From contig CM041465.1 in NCBI GenBank assembly GCA_023213395.1, forward strand, positions 26,295,741 to 26,359,740: a stretch of 64,000 bases of DNA. Direction: 5' to 3'. The notes beneath the pieces were generated by a model. That model was not told the origin of the DNA. It did no database searches and saw only the letters and a list, made by a program, of their open reading frames with translations. This DNA is from Cycas panzhihuaensis. Its lineage: Eukaryota; Cycadophyta. Position numbers and translations under genes: made by a program. Numbering within the stretch: position 1 is the stretch's first letter; each line of letters opens with the position of its first letter. Of the stretch, positions 24,054 through 34,307 are shown piece by piece.

Positions 24054-24289
24054 GGTAGAAGGTCATTTCATTCTATTTTATTCTATCCTATGAGGTCTTC
24101 ATTTGAGCCTCTTACAAAGCAAACTAGTATGATACTTTTGTGGGAAACCCTCATGGGGAAGAAAACCCACAAATTTTCTAATCTACTAACCTGGCTCAGG
24201 CAGCTCTTTAAATGTAGCCAGATAGTCGATTAGTACAATAAATTTTGTAGCTAAAATCTACTGAGTCTCCATATATCATTTGGTCATCC

Positions 24290-24450
24290 CCCATGCCCTT
24301 TCAGGTTTTCACAGGTTTCGATTTTCTAAAATGATACAACCCTTATCCTTTCGCACCCACATGGGGTTTTCACGAATGGGATAGAGCAGAGACTTACTCT
24401 TGTCCTTCCGTGCCCACAAGGGGTTTTCACGAAGGAGACAGAGTATGTTG
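24290..24450 (-). repeat. Tandem repeat in copia B 3' UTR
   Basis: Two clear units and a worn third, of the form gaaaaccccttgtgggcacg followed by gaaggacaagagt on the minus strand. They are homologous in sequence and position to 18690-18850 of copia A. Confidence 0.85.
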
Positions 24451-24501
24451 GTCCTATTGTCATCTCCTTCAATCAGTCAGAGATGGAGGCCCTAAGTAGA
24501 G

Positions 24502-26184
24502 TTACTTGAGCTGTTCAAACTTCACCCTCTTCAGTGGTTTGGTGAATATATCGGCCACTTGATCTGCTGTGGGGCAGTACTCCAATTGAATTGTGCCATC
24601 ATGAACTAGTTCTCTAATCATGTGGACTTTTGTACTTATATGTTTGGTACAATCATGAAATCTGAGATTTTTAGCCATCTGGATTGTAGATTGATTATCT
24701 ACATGTAAGCTAGTAAAACTTGTTTGGGTGGCATTTAATGTATTCAACAATTTTCTAAGCCATATCACCTCCTTGCTTGTCTCGAGCGTGAATGTACTCG
24801 GCTTGATGGTTGAGTTTGCAACTATCTTACGCCATCCGGATCTCCATGATATTGGTCTTTGTTCAAGAAATGTTACGTGCCAGGGCGTAGATCTTCTGTG
24901 TCTTTATCTCCAAAGAAAGTGAGTGCATGTATGCATAAAGTTTAAATTCTGCATTGGGTTCATACAACAGACCATATTTGCTAGTCGTCTTTAGGTACCT
25001 CAACACTCATATTGCAGCTTGCTAATGATTCTGCTTAGGATTTGTCATGAATCTTGCAAGAATGCCGACAGAGTGTGCAATATCTGGCCTTGTGTTGGTA
25101 GTATATATGAGACTACCTACAAGTTGCCTGTAGAGTGTTGCGTCTGCCTCTCTATTGTCACCATCAACTGAGAGCTTAATATTAGGCTCCATAGGTATAT
25201 CCACTGGTCGAGCACCTTCCAACTGAAACTTTGTCAGAAGATCGTTGATATATTTTTCTTGGGAGAGAAAGATTTTGCCATCCTTTTGAGTTACTTCAAT
25301 TCCCAAGTAATATTTCATCAACCCGAGGTCAGACAATTCAAAAGTTTTAGCAAGGTCCTTCTTCAGCTGGCTGATTACCTGTTTACTATTCCCCATTATG
25401 AGCATGTCATCCACAAAGATTAAGAGGTAAGTGACTTTATCATTTTGGCGCTTGATGAATAATATTGCATCAATATCTTGATAGTCACAAACCTCATATC
25501 CAAATTACCTCATTCTTTCAGACAACTTGGTAAACCAAGCACGAGGGGCTTGCTTTAGGCCGTATAAGGACTTTTGAGCCTACAAACTTTATGCTCCTGA
25601 CCGTCAATCTCGTATCCTTCTGGCTGAGCCATGTAAATTTCTTCTTTAAGGTCCCCATTGAGAAATGCGGTATTAACATCAAGTTGGTGGATTTTCCAAC
25701 CCTGTTGAGCAGCCAAGGCTATAAGAGTTCTGATTGTAGGCCACTTGGTTGTAGGAGCAAAGATTTCAGTGTAGTCAATACCTTCCCTTTGCGTGAATCC
25801 TTTTGCTACCAACCTCGCCTTGTGTTTTTCTAGGGTGCCATCTGATCTATACTTGTTTTTGAACACCCATTTATTTTGAACTACCTTTCTTCCAAGTGGT
25901 AGATCAACAAGCTCCCATGTACCGTTCTTAATAAGAGATTGATACTCTTCGTTCATGGCATTTCTCCAAGCTGCATGCTTTACAGCTTCTTGGTACGTCA
26001 GGGGCTCTTCATTAAGAGCAAGATGCAGTTCTGCTGGTTCAAGCTCAACGGAAAGTGATTCATGCATCCTTGCTCTATGGGCACTTCTAGTGCCAGTTTT
26101 GCCTACCTCATCTGGTCGCATGTCCTTGTGTAGCTGGTAGGCTTCACGAAAACCTCGAGTTGGGAATGAGGTTTTCATTTCCAC
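24502..26184 (-). pseudogene. Copia B reverse transcriptase and RNase H, nearly open
   Basis: Best-preserved RT of the window. RT starts in the frame 25555-26184 (LNEEPLTYQEAVKHAAWRNA; WELVDLPLGRKVVQNKWVF; IHQLDVNTAFLNGDLKEEIY), breaks near 25560 at the YGLKQAPR box, and continues to the catalytic FVDDM (about 25400-25416) and the frame 25022-25414 (DLGLMKYYLGIEVTQ; DIAHSVGILARFMTNPKQNH). RNase H (24502-25010) ends with DQVADIFTKPL. Only a few lesions separate it from a continuous frame. It copies RNA into DNA and removes the RNA strand. Confidence 0.92.
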
Positions 26185-27840
26185 AACTTCTTGATCTTCA
26201 TTTTAATCCTGAAAAGGATCATGTGAAATATTTGGCACGGAGGAAGTTGACGATGCTGGAGAAGATGGGCCAGCCACAGATGTTGGAGAAGGTGATCCTT
26301 CTGATATGGCTTTGCCTTTGTCAACTTGGCTGTTCACAAATGATGGTGCTGGATGTGTACACATTGGATTGGAGTCACAGCTTGTATCCTCCGAGGCTCT
26401 ATTGTCAGATTCCAAGATTTTAAGCAACTGTTCAGCATCTCCCCCCCTAAATTTTGGAATCTGGACATCAAATTCAGTAGCATCATTAAATCGGTATGAA
26501 GGCATCTTGGAGTCAAGTCTGAGTAATTGATCTTGAGTCTCTGCAAAGATAACATCTCTAGTGATGATGATTTTGCGCTCTGAAGGTATAAAAACCTTGT
26601 ATCCCTTTTTGTCCATAGGGTATCCAACAAAGATGCCTTTGATGGCTCTATCTTGGAGCTTATTTCTATGTTCCTGCAAAATATGAGCATAACAAGTAGA
26701 GCCAAAAATTCTAAAGTGGGAGATAGAGGGGGTTTGTCCATACCACATTTCATGTGGAGAGGGGCCGAGCTTGGAGGGACTAACAGTGTTGATGCAATAC
26801 AGTCTAGATAGCCTCAGCCCAAAGATAGATAGGGACATTCTTATATACCAGCATAGCACGAGCCATATTCATGATGGTCCTGTTCATGCGCTCGGCAACT
26901 CCATTTCTTTGGGGTGTACACCAATGATGGTCTGATGTTTGATTCCATGTTGACGTAGGTACGATTCAAACTCATTGGATGTGTACTCGCCACCATTGTC
27001 AGTCCTGAGTATTTTGATCTTGAATCTGGATTCATTTTCCACGCGGGCCTTGAAAGCTTGAAACATAAAAAAAGCTTCATCTTTCTTTGCAAGAAAAGCA
27101 ACCCATACTTTCTTGGTAAAATCATCAATGAAAGTAATATAGTACCACTTACATTTGATAGAAGGGATGGGCATAGGACCGCATATATCTGAGTGTACAA
27201 GCTGCAAAGGTTGGTTAAATTTCCACTGACTACGAGGAAAGGGTTGTCTTTGAGATTTAGCAATAATACATGCTTCACATTTAAAGGGCTTAAAGGGGAA
27301 CTTAGGCAAACCAGGAAGAGTGTCTTGTAGTTCTCTTAAGTGATCAATTTTGATATGGCCCATACGAGCATGCCATAGAGCTGCTTGGGACAACTTTTGA
27401 GGAGTCAGGGTTGTGGTAAAAACAAATTCATCATCAACATAGTGGGCTTTAGAGGATGGTGAGCCAGTTAGGCAAAAAAGTTTACCATCAAGAATTTCGG
27501 TCATAACCACAGCATTTGAAGGAGGGTGAATGACACAGAGAGTTTGATTGTTTGCAGTTACACTCAGATCAAATCCACGAGAGACAAGGGTGGACAGGGA
27601 GAGCAGATTCTGCTTCAGAGTAGGAATATATAAAACATCAACAAGTGTAAAATCTGGAAGGCCTGGGAGTTTTAGGCAAACAGTTCCAAGTCCTTCGATG
27701 GTGAGATGATTTGTCGACCATGTGTACAACACCATGAACTTGAGTCAAAATCTTGAAAGAACTGGCGATGACAAGTCATGTGTTGTGTTGCTCCATGATC
27801 CACGATGAAGTATTTGAGGTAGCACTATTTGCAACTCCAA
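26185..27840 (-). pseudogene. Copia B protease and integrase, frameshifted
   Basis: Protease: IVDHGATQHM with the catalytic Asp at 27798-27800 (D[ST]G altered to DHG). A frame change follows. The open stretch 26884-27735 holds the pre-integrase zinc region (HARMGHIKIDHLRE ... CEACIIAK), the first integrase Asp (LVHSDICGP) and the second (RTDNGGEY). A frameshift near 26925 moves the Glu-bearing NGVAERMNRT stretch to another frame. The C-terminal module and acidic/Ser linker are open at 26203-26859 (FRIFGSTCYAHIL; KGIFVGYPMDKKGYKVF). All three DDE residues are retained, unlike in copia A. Confidence 0.9.
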
Positions 27841-28986
27841 GTGGTGAAGGCAAAAGTGAATAAGTAAAGCCACAATGAACCTCAATATACTTAGTGGATC
27901 TATCAACAACATTTGATGAAGTGGTCCCAATTCTTTGAAGGTGTGCATGAGCAAATTGCGTTCCACCAAAAGCATCTTCAAAAGAAGTATTATCAACATT
28001 ATGTGCACCATGGCGCTGTTGATAACTTGGTAGTTTGTTGGTGGCAGTTTTGTAATTTTTTGCATAATCTCCTCTTCTATTACACCTTTAGCACACGATT
28101 GTTTGATTTCCAGTCCAAGTATTGGGCTTTGGATTATCTCGATTCGGATCTAGGTCCAGGTTGATTATTTTGGCCTTGGCCTTGAGACTGTTTTTGTTGG
28201 AATTGAGGAGCCTATTGACTAAGAGGACGTTGTCCTTGTTGTCTACCTCTTCCTCTTCCACGGGAATTACCACCTGTACGAGAGTATTGACCTTGATTTT
28301 TGGTGTAACAAAGATCTTCTTCCACTTCAAAAGCAGCATCAATTGGATCTGATGTAGTGGCAAAGTTGGTATCAAAGGTCTTATCAAATTCAATGAACTT
28401 ATCAGCAAGATCCTCAAAGTTTAGGGTCTTCAAAGTTCCACTGGATTGAAGACTCCCTAATAGATTTTTATAATCTGAGATATGGAGACATAAATGAATC
28501 AAGAAAGCCCATGTAATGCATTGAGTTTTAAAATCTTTATCAATGGCTTGCTTGATTGGACGGAGGAGATCGATTGTCTCACTTGCATGTCCTTTCTGCA
28601 TTTTCAATTTGTTCATCTTCAGCACTAAGTGAACAAATTCTAAGTCTGATTTAGTGTCAAAGTTCTTCTTAAGAACTTCAAGAACTTTCCATGCTGTATC
28701 ATGTACAGCTTCATCAATGAGATTATGCGAGAATAATCAATGACAAGCGATATCCCCGCAGTTTTATCATCATCAAGTTCCCATTGGCGTTTAGCTACTG
28801 ACGATGGGAGTAGTTGGAGCACCTCCTCAAGAAGTTGTGGTAGTAGAATGCAATGTGGTTTAGGTTGTAAATGATCTCTCCATAGACCTTCATACTTTGC
28901 GGCATTTTCGACACCAAGAACCACATGTCCCAATTTTCTTTCCCTTTTAGAATGCAGTTCACATTTTGCTTGAACTGTAAAGACAT
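27841..28986 (-). pseudogene. Copia B gag, frameshifted
   Basis: Start ATG is complementary to 28984-28986 (MSLQFKQNVNCILKGKENWD), chosen by identity with copia A. The capsid region is spread over two frames (28640-28933, then 28212-28625: SSGTLKTLNFEDLADKFIEF). It continues into an Arg/Gly and Gln-rich tail (28140-28290). The knuckle region near 28080-28100 is corrupted. Product would be the capsid protein. Confidence 0.87.
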
Positions 28987-31009
28987 TGTGTCTTTTTTTA
29001 GAAGGGAAGAAATGAACAAGGGACTATAAAGTGATGGCAATAAATGACCGATCACTATTTACAAATGGGAAATGTAATGAAGTTGTGTAGAAGATGGAAG
29101 AAGAAGTGAGAATGGTTGCTCAAAGATGAAGGGAGCAACTTAGAGAAAAGTCACCAACACTTGTGACAAATATTAACCTGACGCAGCAGGAATATGAGAA
29201 GCACTATGATAAAAATTAGCCACTAACACTTGTGGCAAATATTAACCCCGACGCACAGAATATGAGAAGCACTATGATTGTGATTACACTATGGATCACT
29301 TTTTATAAATAAGTAAGTGATCAATATACAAGATTGTAGGCCAATGTAGAAGTTGACATCATTGGGTTTACACAACTTGAAACTCGAATGTAGGATGCGT
29401 AATCAACCTAATAACCTCTAACTTATGTCCGACGTGTAGTTGAGGTTGTTGAAGGGATGCCTAGGCTTCTAGTAGAATTAATTTGGCCTTCACCGCGATA
29501 CATAATCGTGCTTGGTGATGAAATCCAAGTCACATGAGCCTGGTACTCCCAATCCTCACCAGTTCACCAATGAGCGACTATATACCTCCTCTAAAGAGTG
29601 GTACATGCATACCCATGGCTATGATGGATATTGGATCGGTATATTTTAATCTTGTATTAAAGTTTCGGTTTTCTGGTTGGTTATCGGGATGATCACGATT
29701 GAGGCACGATGGTATGGCTAACCAAACCTCACCAATATTAGGTTTAGTCCAAATTCCCAACTTGAAACCCACACCTCCTTTATGGCACTAAGATTACGCT
29801 AACCAAGGTATCTCAACCTTGGCGAGTGTGTGAACAGGTACAAGATGGCAGAAAATAGCGTACGTGATGCGTTCGTTTTAGGAAGAGTGAAAAGATTATC
29901 GAATTGCATCAAACGTACATTTAACTGAAAATAATGCTTGCTTGGAGTGCTTTTGGAGTGCTTGCTTGAAGTGTCTTTGGAGTGCTTGCTTTGGGTGATT
30001 TTAGAGTGATGAAATGTAATGCTAATAAGTGAGTGAGGACACCGGATATTTCTCTGATCCAGGTGTTTTTTTTTCTCACTTTTACAATGGGCTTTTAAGC
30101 CTTATAAAAAGGAAGAAATTTTCTTCACTTTTTTTTTTTCTTTTTTTTTTTGTTAATACAAAAAAAGTACTCCTCACTAAATCTGCAATAACTTTCTCCC
30201 ACGATGTTGAAATGGAGTGCTGGTTTTTTTACTACAAACTAGACTCAGAGCTTCATCTTCAGGAAGTGGAATCAGGTCCAAATGAGTTCTGGAAAGTTTT
30301 TGACAGCCCCGTAAAGTTAGGAAATTATATTTTTCCAGAATTCTTACTAAAAATAACTGCTATTCACTAAAACAGCAATAACATCCTCATACGACATCCA
30401 AATTAGGTGCCAGTTTTTGCACTGGAAAGTAGACTCAGAGCCCCATCTTTGACAATTGGAATCACTTCAATTGGATCTCTGTAGAAGATTTTGCAGACCT
30501 GTGAAGTTCAGTAATCAAATTGTATTTCTGTAGAAATTTTAGCTTGCTAATATCTCATTAGCACATGATACCATATGAAATTTCCATCATTTTTTGATCA
30601 CCAGGATCCCAATATGGGCACGGTGAGAGCATACAATGATAGATATTTTAAATGGCTCAAAATTATTTTAAAAAAATGGGTAAAAACTCCCCTTACAATC
30701 ATTCTTCTAAATGCTGAAAAAATTTGTGACATTTCCCTTGTTAAATGGACAAAAAGGGAAAAGAAAAGAAGAATGAGACAAAGATGAATGGCCAAAGAAA
30801 GGATTGGAATCCTTGGGCCTTACAACTCCTTGTATTATGCTTCCAAACCTGCAAAATAGAAAGGAAAAGTAAACAATACAAAATATGCTATCATAATAAC
30901 TTCAAAATATTTCTAAATTCACTTTCACAATCTCCTTCACCACATGGATTATGGGGGAGAAGGAAGTGATGGCTCCATTGCAAGTGCAAGTGGGGAATAT
31001 GAAGGAAGC
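28987..31009 (-). other. Copia B 5' leader (non-coding)
   Basis: Two-kilobase untranslated leader. About 29330-29830 is homologous to the copia A leader (13420-13920). A short repeat block lies at 29934-30010. The stretch 30130-30600 has two related paragraphs (near 30180-30300 and 30365-30490) with wording around actagactcagagc / gtagactcagagc, so it is internally duplicated. No gene is seen. Confidence 0.75.
29934..30010 (-). repeat. Short tandem repeat in copia B leader
   Basis: Units of about 15-24 bp of the type tgcttgcttggagtgctttt on the plus strand, repeated about four times. The block occupies the same place in the leader as the unrelated repeat of copia A (13240-13350). Confidence 0.75.
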
Positions 31010-31011
31010 AA

Positions 31012-31023
31012 GCTCTGATACCA
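31012..31023 (-). other. Copia B primer-binding site
   Basis: The minus strand reads TGGTATCAGAGC, a perfect 12-base match to the initiator-Met tRNA complement, 2 bp from the 5' LTR. Confidence 0.95.
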
Positions 31024-31025
31024 CA

Positions 31026-31322
31026 TGGAAAGAGTGGATCTATCCTTCATCTCCATGCACTAAACACAAAGGCAAACATGGGAGCAAGAGAGACTTGAGA
31101 GAAAGAAAGTAGCTCTCACAAAATGGGGAGGTAAGAATGAATCTCCTCCATTGAGCTTTACTTTTATATTGAGAGAGGGAGAATTTGAGTTAGGTGAAAT
31201 GAAATTACACATAATGCACATGAAAGTGTATTTCACTTAAGTGATCTAATTTAAAGTTCACTTAAGACCCTTTTTCGAAATAATCAACTAATGTAATGAC
31301 CAAATGTCATTAACCCTTTTCA
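31026..31322 (-). repeat. 5' LTR of copia B
   Basis: Matches 23744-24039 with about 2% difference. It is followed on the plus strand by the target copy gcttg (31323-31327). Confidence 0.95.
31161..31168 (-). promoter_or_regulatory. Putative TATA box in copia B 5' LTR
   Basis: The minus strand reads ATATAAAAG here, within the 5' LTR and preserved in the 3' LTR copy (about 23879-23887). Position and sequence fit a core promoter driving the element transcript; the transcription start is not proven. Confidence 0.5.
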
Positions 31323-31327
31323 GCTTG

Positions 31328-33217
31328 GGTCCACTATGTCCTCAGTTATGATCAAACCCTATTTGATGCCTTATTATTTTTTATCATAATCATCTTACTT
31401 GTAATCCCTCTTCTTTCTTCACCACAGTAATAGATTTGCGTTTATTATTGTATCTTTATCAATTGATTCATATACCTTCCTTTATCAATCACATAGTCTC
31501 TAAACTTTGATCCTATTATTCCCATAGCATTAAGTACCTTCACCAATGGAGGTAGTAGGAGAAACCCAAGACTGTCTACTTATGCTTAGGTGGTTTATGA
31601 CCAATCAATAAGTCCCCTCCTTTCTATGGGATCTTTTATACTTAGGGTGACTAATAATGAAGTTGAATATCTTGCTATTATAGGAGCCTTGTCAGATGTT
31701 TCTTACTTTTACCTTGGACCTATTACTATATATGCTAAATTTTAGGTTTTTGTTTATCAATTGGTTGGGATGTATCAGGTTCACTCCCTATAACTCCTTC
31801 TCTTGCATCATCAAGCTTCATCATTATTATTCTTATTTACTTCAGTTACCATTTAGTATATATCCCATTCCCTTAATATTAAAGCTAATGCTCTCATTTC
31901 TTCAATCCTTGATGATTATTTCATTTGGCTTTCCTCTTCTTAGTTGGGGGGCACCTCCACTTTGGAATGAGTATAAACTACCACTTTAAAATGAGTATAA
32001 ACTACTCTATGATAAGCATAAACTATTGGTTTAGGGAGATCTTTGGCTATGGAGGATCTTGGCAGGGGGCAAGTCCCTAAAAGCCTCTTGTCCCTAGATG
32101 GAGCCAAAGAGGAATCCAATATACTTGGATAGCTAGTTGTTTATTAAGTGGGATTAGTTTCATTTGATAAACAACTTGATTTCTTTATGGTATATTATAT
32201 AAATGTGGGATATATTCTGTGTTTATATAATCTATCATGAGTATGATATGAGTTATGTGAGTTTCCTTTTGGGAGATTCATACCACTCCATCTTCTAATT
32301 TTATAAACTTATTACAATTTGTTTCAAATGGTTTCAAGTTTATAAAAATAGAGTAAGTAAACCTTTCACTTACTCCATTTTGATCTTTCATTTATCTTCT
32401 AGTTTTCACTCTTTCTCGTGACCTTTTCTTTCCTAAACCACCTCCACTCTGGAACGAGTATAAACTATCATATATATAGCATGACAAAATTTAAAAAAAA
32501 AAGTATATAACCATAAAATAACAAAAAAAGTAAAAATGATGAACCTTATTACATGTTTCTTTGGACAGTCACACTAATGAATGTATCATATGTTCAAATT
32601 CAAAATGGGAATAAGGGAGAAAAATGGTTTAGAGATAATTTTTCATACACAAGTTTTTAAGAGAAAAAGATCAATATATATACATGATAATAAGAAATAT
32701 AGTGCATATATCACCCATGTGACTCATAATACATGTTGAGCCTTATAAAATGCCTCTCATCACACATCCCTATCTCCCATATAGTATACAGTATACTCAT
32801 CTCTGTGATCCCTGATGAGATCCATCTAGAACGTTTAGACCTACCCTCTCCCTCCTTCCTGAAGTCTCCCTATGTGTAGACTCTCCACATGGTGGGAAGT
32901 GGTGTCATCCCTACTAGATTGTAGCACTTATTGATGGAGAATATTTGGCTCCTACTTGAGCCAATGTCATCCTCCATAAGTGTTGTATCTCATCCTCACT
33001 TGCCTTGAGCTCCAGCTCTTGTATCCTTAGCTCCACTCTCATACCTATGTAGAGATCTCAAGCTTGAAGTGCATGGCTAAAATACTCAATATGATGTTCC
33101 AAGAGTCTGTGGTCCACTACATTCCATGCTAGTGCCTCTTCTGATGATGGAATATATAAAAAAATCACCTCCAAAGTCCTCTGAACCTCTCTCAAGGTCA
33201 TCATCTCATCACCTGCC
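31328..33217 (+). other. Tat2 3' spacer, second part
   Basis: AT-rich region continuing Tat2 after copia B. It contains a motif of about 28 bp, cacctccactttggaatgag plus tataaacta, at about 31951-31979 and again at about 32444-32472. Small tandem copies of aatgagtataaacta follow at 31966-32027. Nothing is coding on the plus strand. The right end (about 32830-33217) may be the 3' part of the antisense frame described at 33218-33641, where HLWRMTLAQVGAKYSPSIS can be read on the minus strand near 32920-32980, with stops. Confidence 0.6.
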
Positions 33218-33641
33218 TAAGGAAAACATGTAACCCATGATTAGTTCCCTAGAATAGAAAGCTTTCATAAAACAAAAATATGACATGATATAAGAAACAA
33301 ATCAACTAAGTAATATACCTGGAGATTCTCCTCCTCTGACTGACTCTACTCCTAGAACCACTCATCTACTAGTGGTACCTCTCCTCCCTGCAGCTCATGT
33401 GGAATCTCCTGAGTAGCTCTAATATTTCCATCTTTGAATTGCCCATCTATGGATCCTAGCTCCATGCTGTGAATGGAACCCCCTCTCCCCTCTACAGGTG
33501 CTCCACCTCCTCTCCCAAGCACTTGATGACTCCTTCCTGCTCCACCACTAGATGAAGCACCTCCTCTACCTCCTTGTCCTACCTTCTCACCTCCTCTTCC
33601 ACCTCTCTTGTTGCATCCTCCTCTATTATGTCCTCTTCCTC
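33218..33641 (-). pseudogene. Antisense Gly/Arg-rich reading frame with possible intron (Tat2 extra gene)
   Basis: On the minus strand a frame rich in Gly-Arg (GRGRGHNRGGCNKRGGRGG from about 33641) runs to about 33321, with TAG stops where Gln would be expected. It ends at a good donor (CAG|GTATAT, about 33320). An acceptor follows about 104 bp later (CTTAGGCAG|GTGATG, about 33217), and the segment between is AT-rich, as plant introns are. It sits between pol and the 3' LTR, opposite to the element, where some Tat-lineage elements (Grande is a known case) carry an extra antisense gene. The function is unknown. No start codon is visible; a TGA precedes the frame. It could also be an unrelated transposase or gene remnant. 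Confidence 0.45.
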
Positions 33642-33760
33642 TCCCTCATACAAGGCTAAACTATGATAGGTCACATGTTAATGAGCTAGTAAACTATGAC
33701 AGTCTATCATTTTTGCTTCGGTGAAAAGATTTCCCTCTAATATGTGGTTAAAGAGAGATA

Positions 33761-34293
33761 CGTTAAACCTTATATTTATATCTTAAGTATATGTACTTTA
33801 TTTTTCATATATTATTTATACTTTTATACTTTATGGGATGAATTATCACTTATGTGACAAAGTGCAAATCCACATTCTTTCTTAGTAAGACAACATTGTC
33901 ACTTAAGAGTCAAATGAACCCCTATGTACTTTTACTCACTTGACAACTTAAAAGGACATATGTCCTACATGTAAGGCATGTACCTTGGATGTTTAAAACT
34001 TGTCAAATATCTAATGCCTTAGGTCTCTTCTATCTCCTCTTCTCATGTTCCTCATATAGAGTTAGAGATGTATTTCTATATTACCAGTTTGCTAATCAAA
34101 CTAATATTCATTTAGAAATTGGACCAATTCCATCTCCTCCCATTTGGTATCACTTGCTCTCTCTCTTTTTATGCATTGATATTACTTATGTTAATCTTAT
34201 TTTCATTGTTAGTATAGATCTCTTACTTTCTAGAACTAGAGTGAATCTATCTCCTAGATCTTGGGTTTCATAGGCCTTTTAGCCCTTTCAACA
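33761..34293 (+). repeat. 5' LTR of copia C
   Basis: Starts CGTTAAACC (normally TG) and ends TTTCAACA. Compared with the 3' LTR it lacks a segment of about 12 bp near 34030 that contains the TATA-like ctatatatt of the 3' copy (about 48168-48176). Confidence 0.92.
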
Positions 34294-34295
34294 TT

Positions 34296-34307
34296 TGGTA
34301 TCAAAGC
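34296..34307 (+). other. Copia C primer-binding site
   Basis: The sequence tggtatcaaagc differs from the Met-tRNA complement at one base and lies 2 bp after the LTR. Confidence 0.9.

Larger units (their letters stand above)
23744..31322 (-). mobile_element. Copia B, complete minus-strand element nested in Tat2 3' spacer
   Basis: Full-length copia of 7.58 kb, same family as copia A but with a different LTR. LTRs are 23744-24039 and 31026-31322; TSD gcttg is perfect (23739-23743, 31323-31327). About 6 substitutions and one indel separate the LTRs (by eye), the lowest of all pairs here, so it is probably the youngest complete insertion. Coding regions contain few stops, but at least one frameshift in integrase and others in gag and RT, so it is defective as it stands. 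Confidence 0.95.

Noticed and set aside
23744-31322. The two near-identical 296-bp segments as a duplicated gene or promoter
   Set aside because: They are the LTR pair of copia B, with TSD, PBS and polypurine tract.
33761-34293. Copia C 5' LTR as a separate solo LTR, because it starts CG
   Set aside because: The perfect agata duplication pairs it with 47894-48438, and a PBS follows it.
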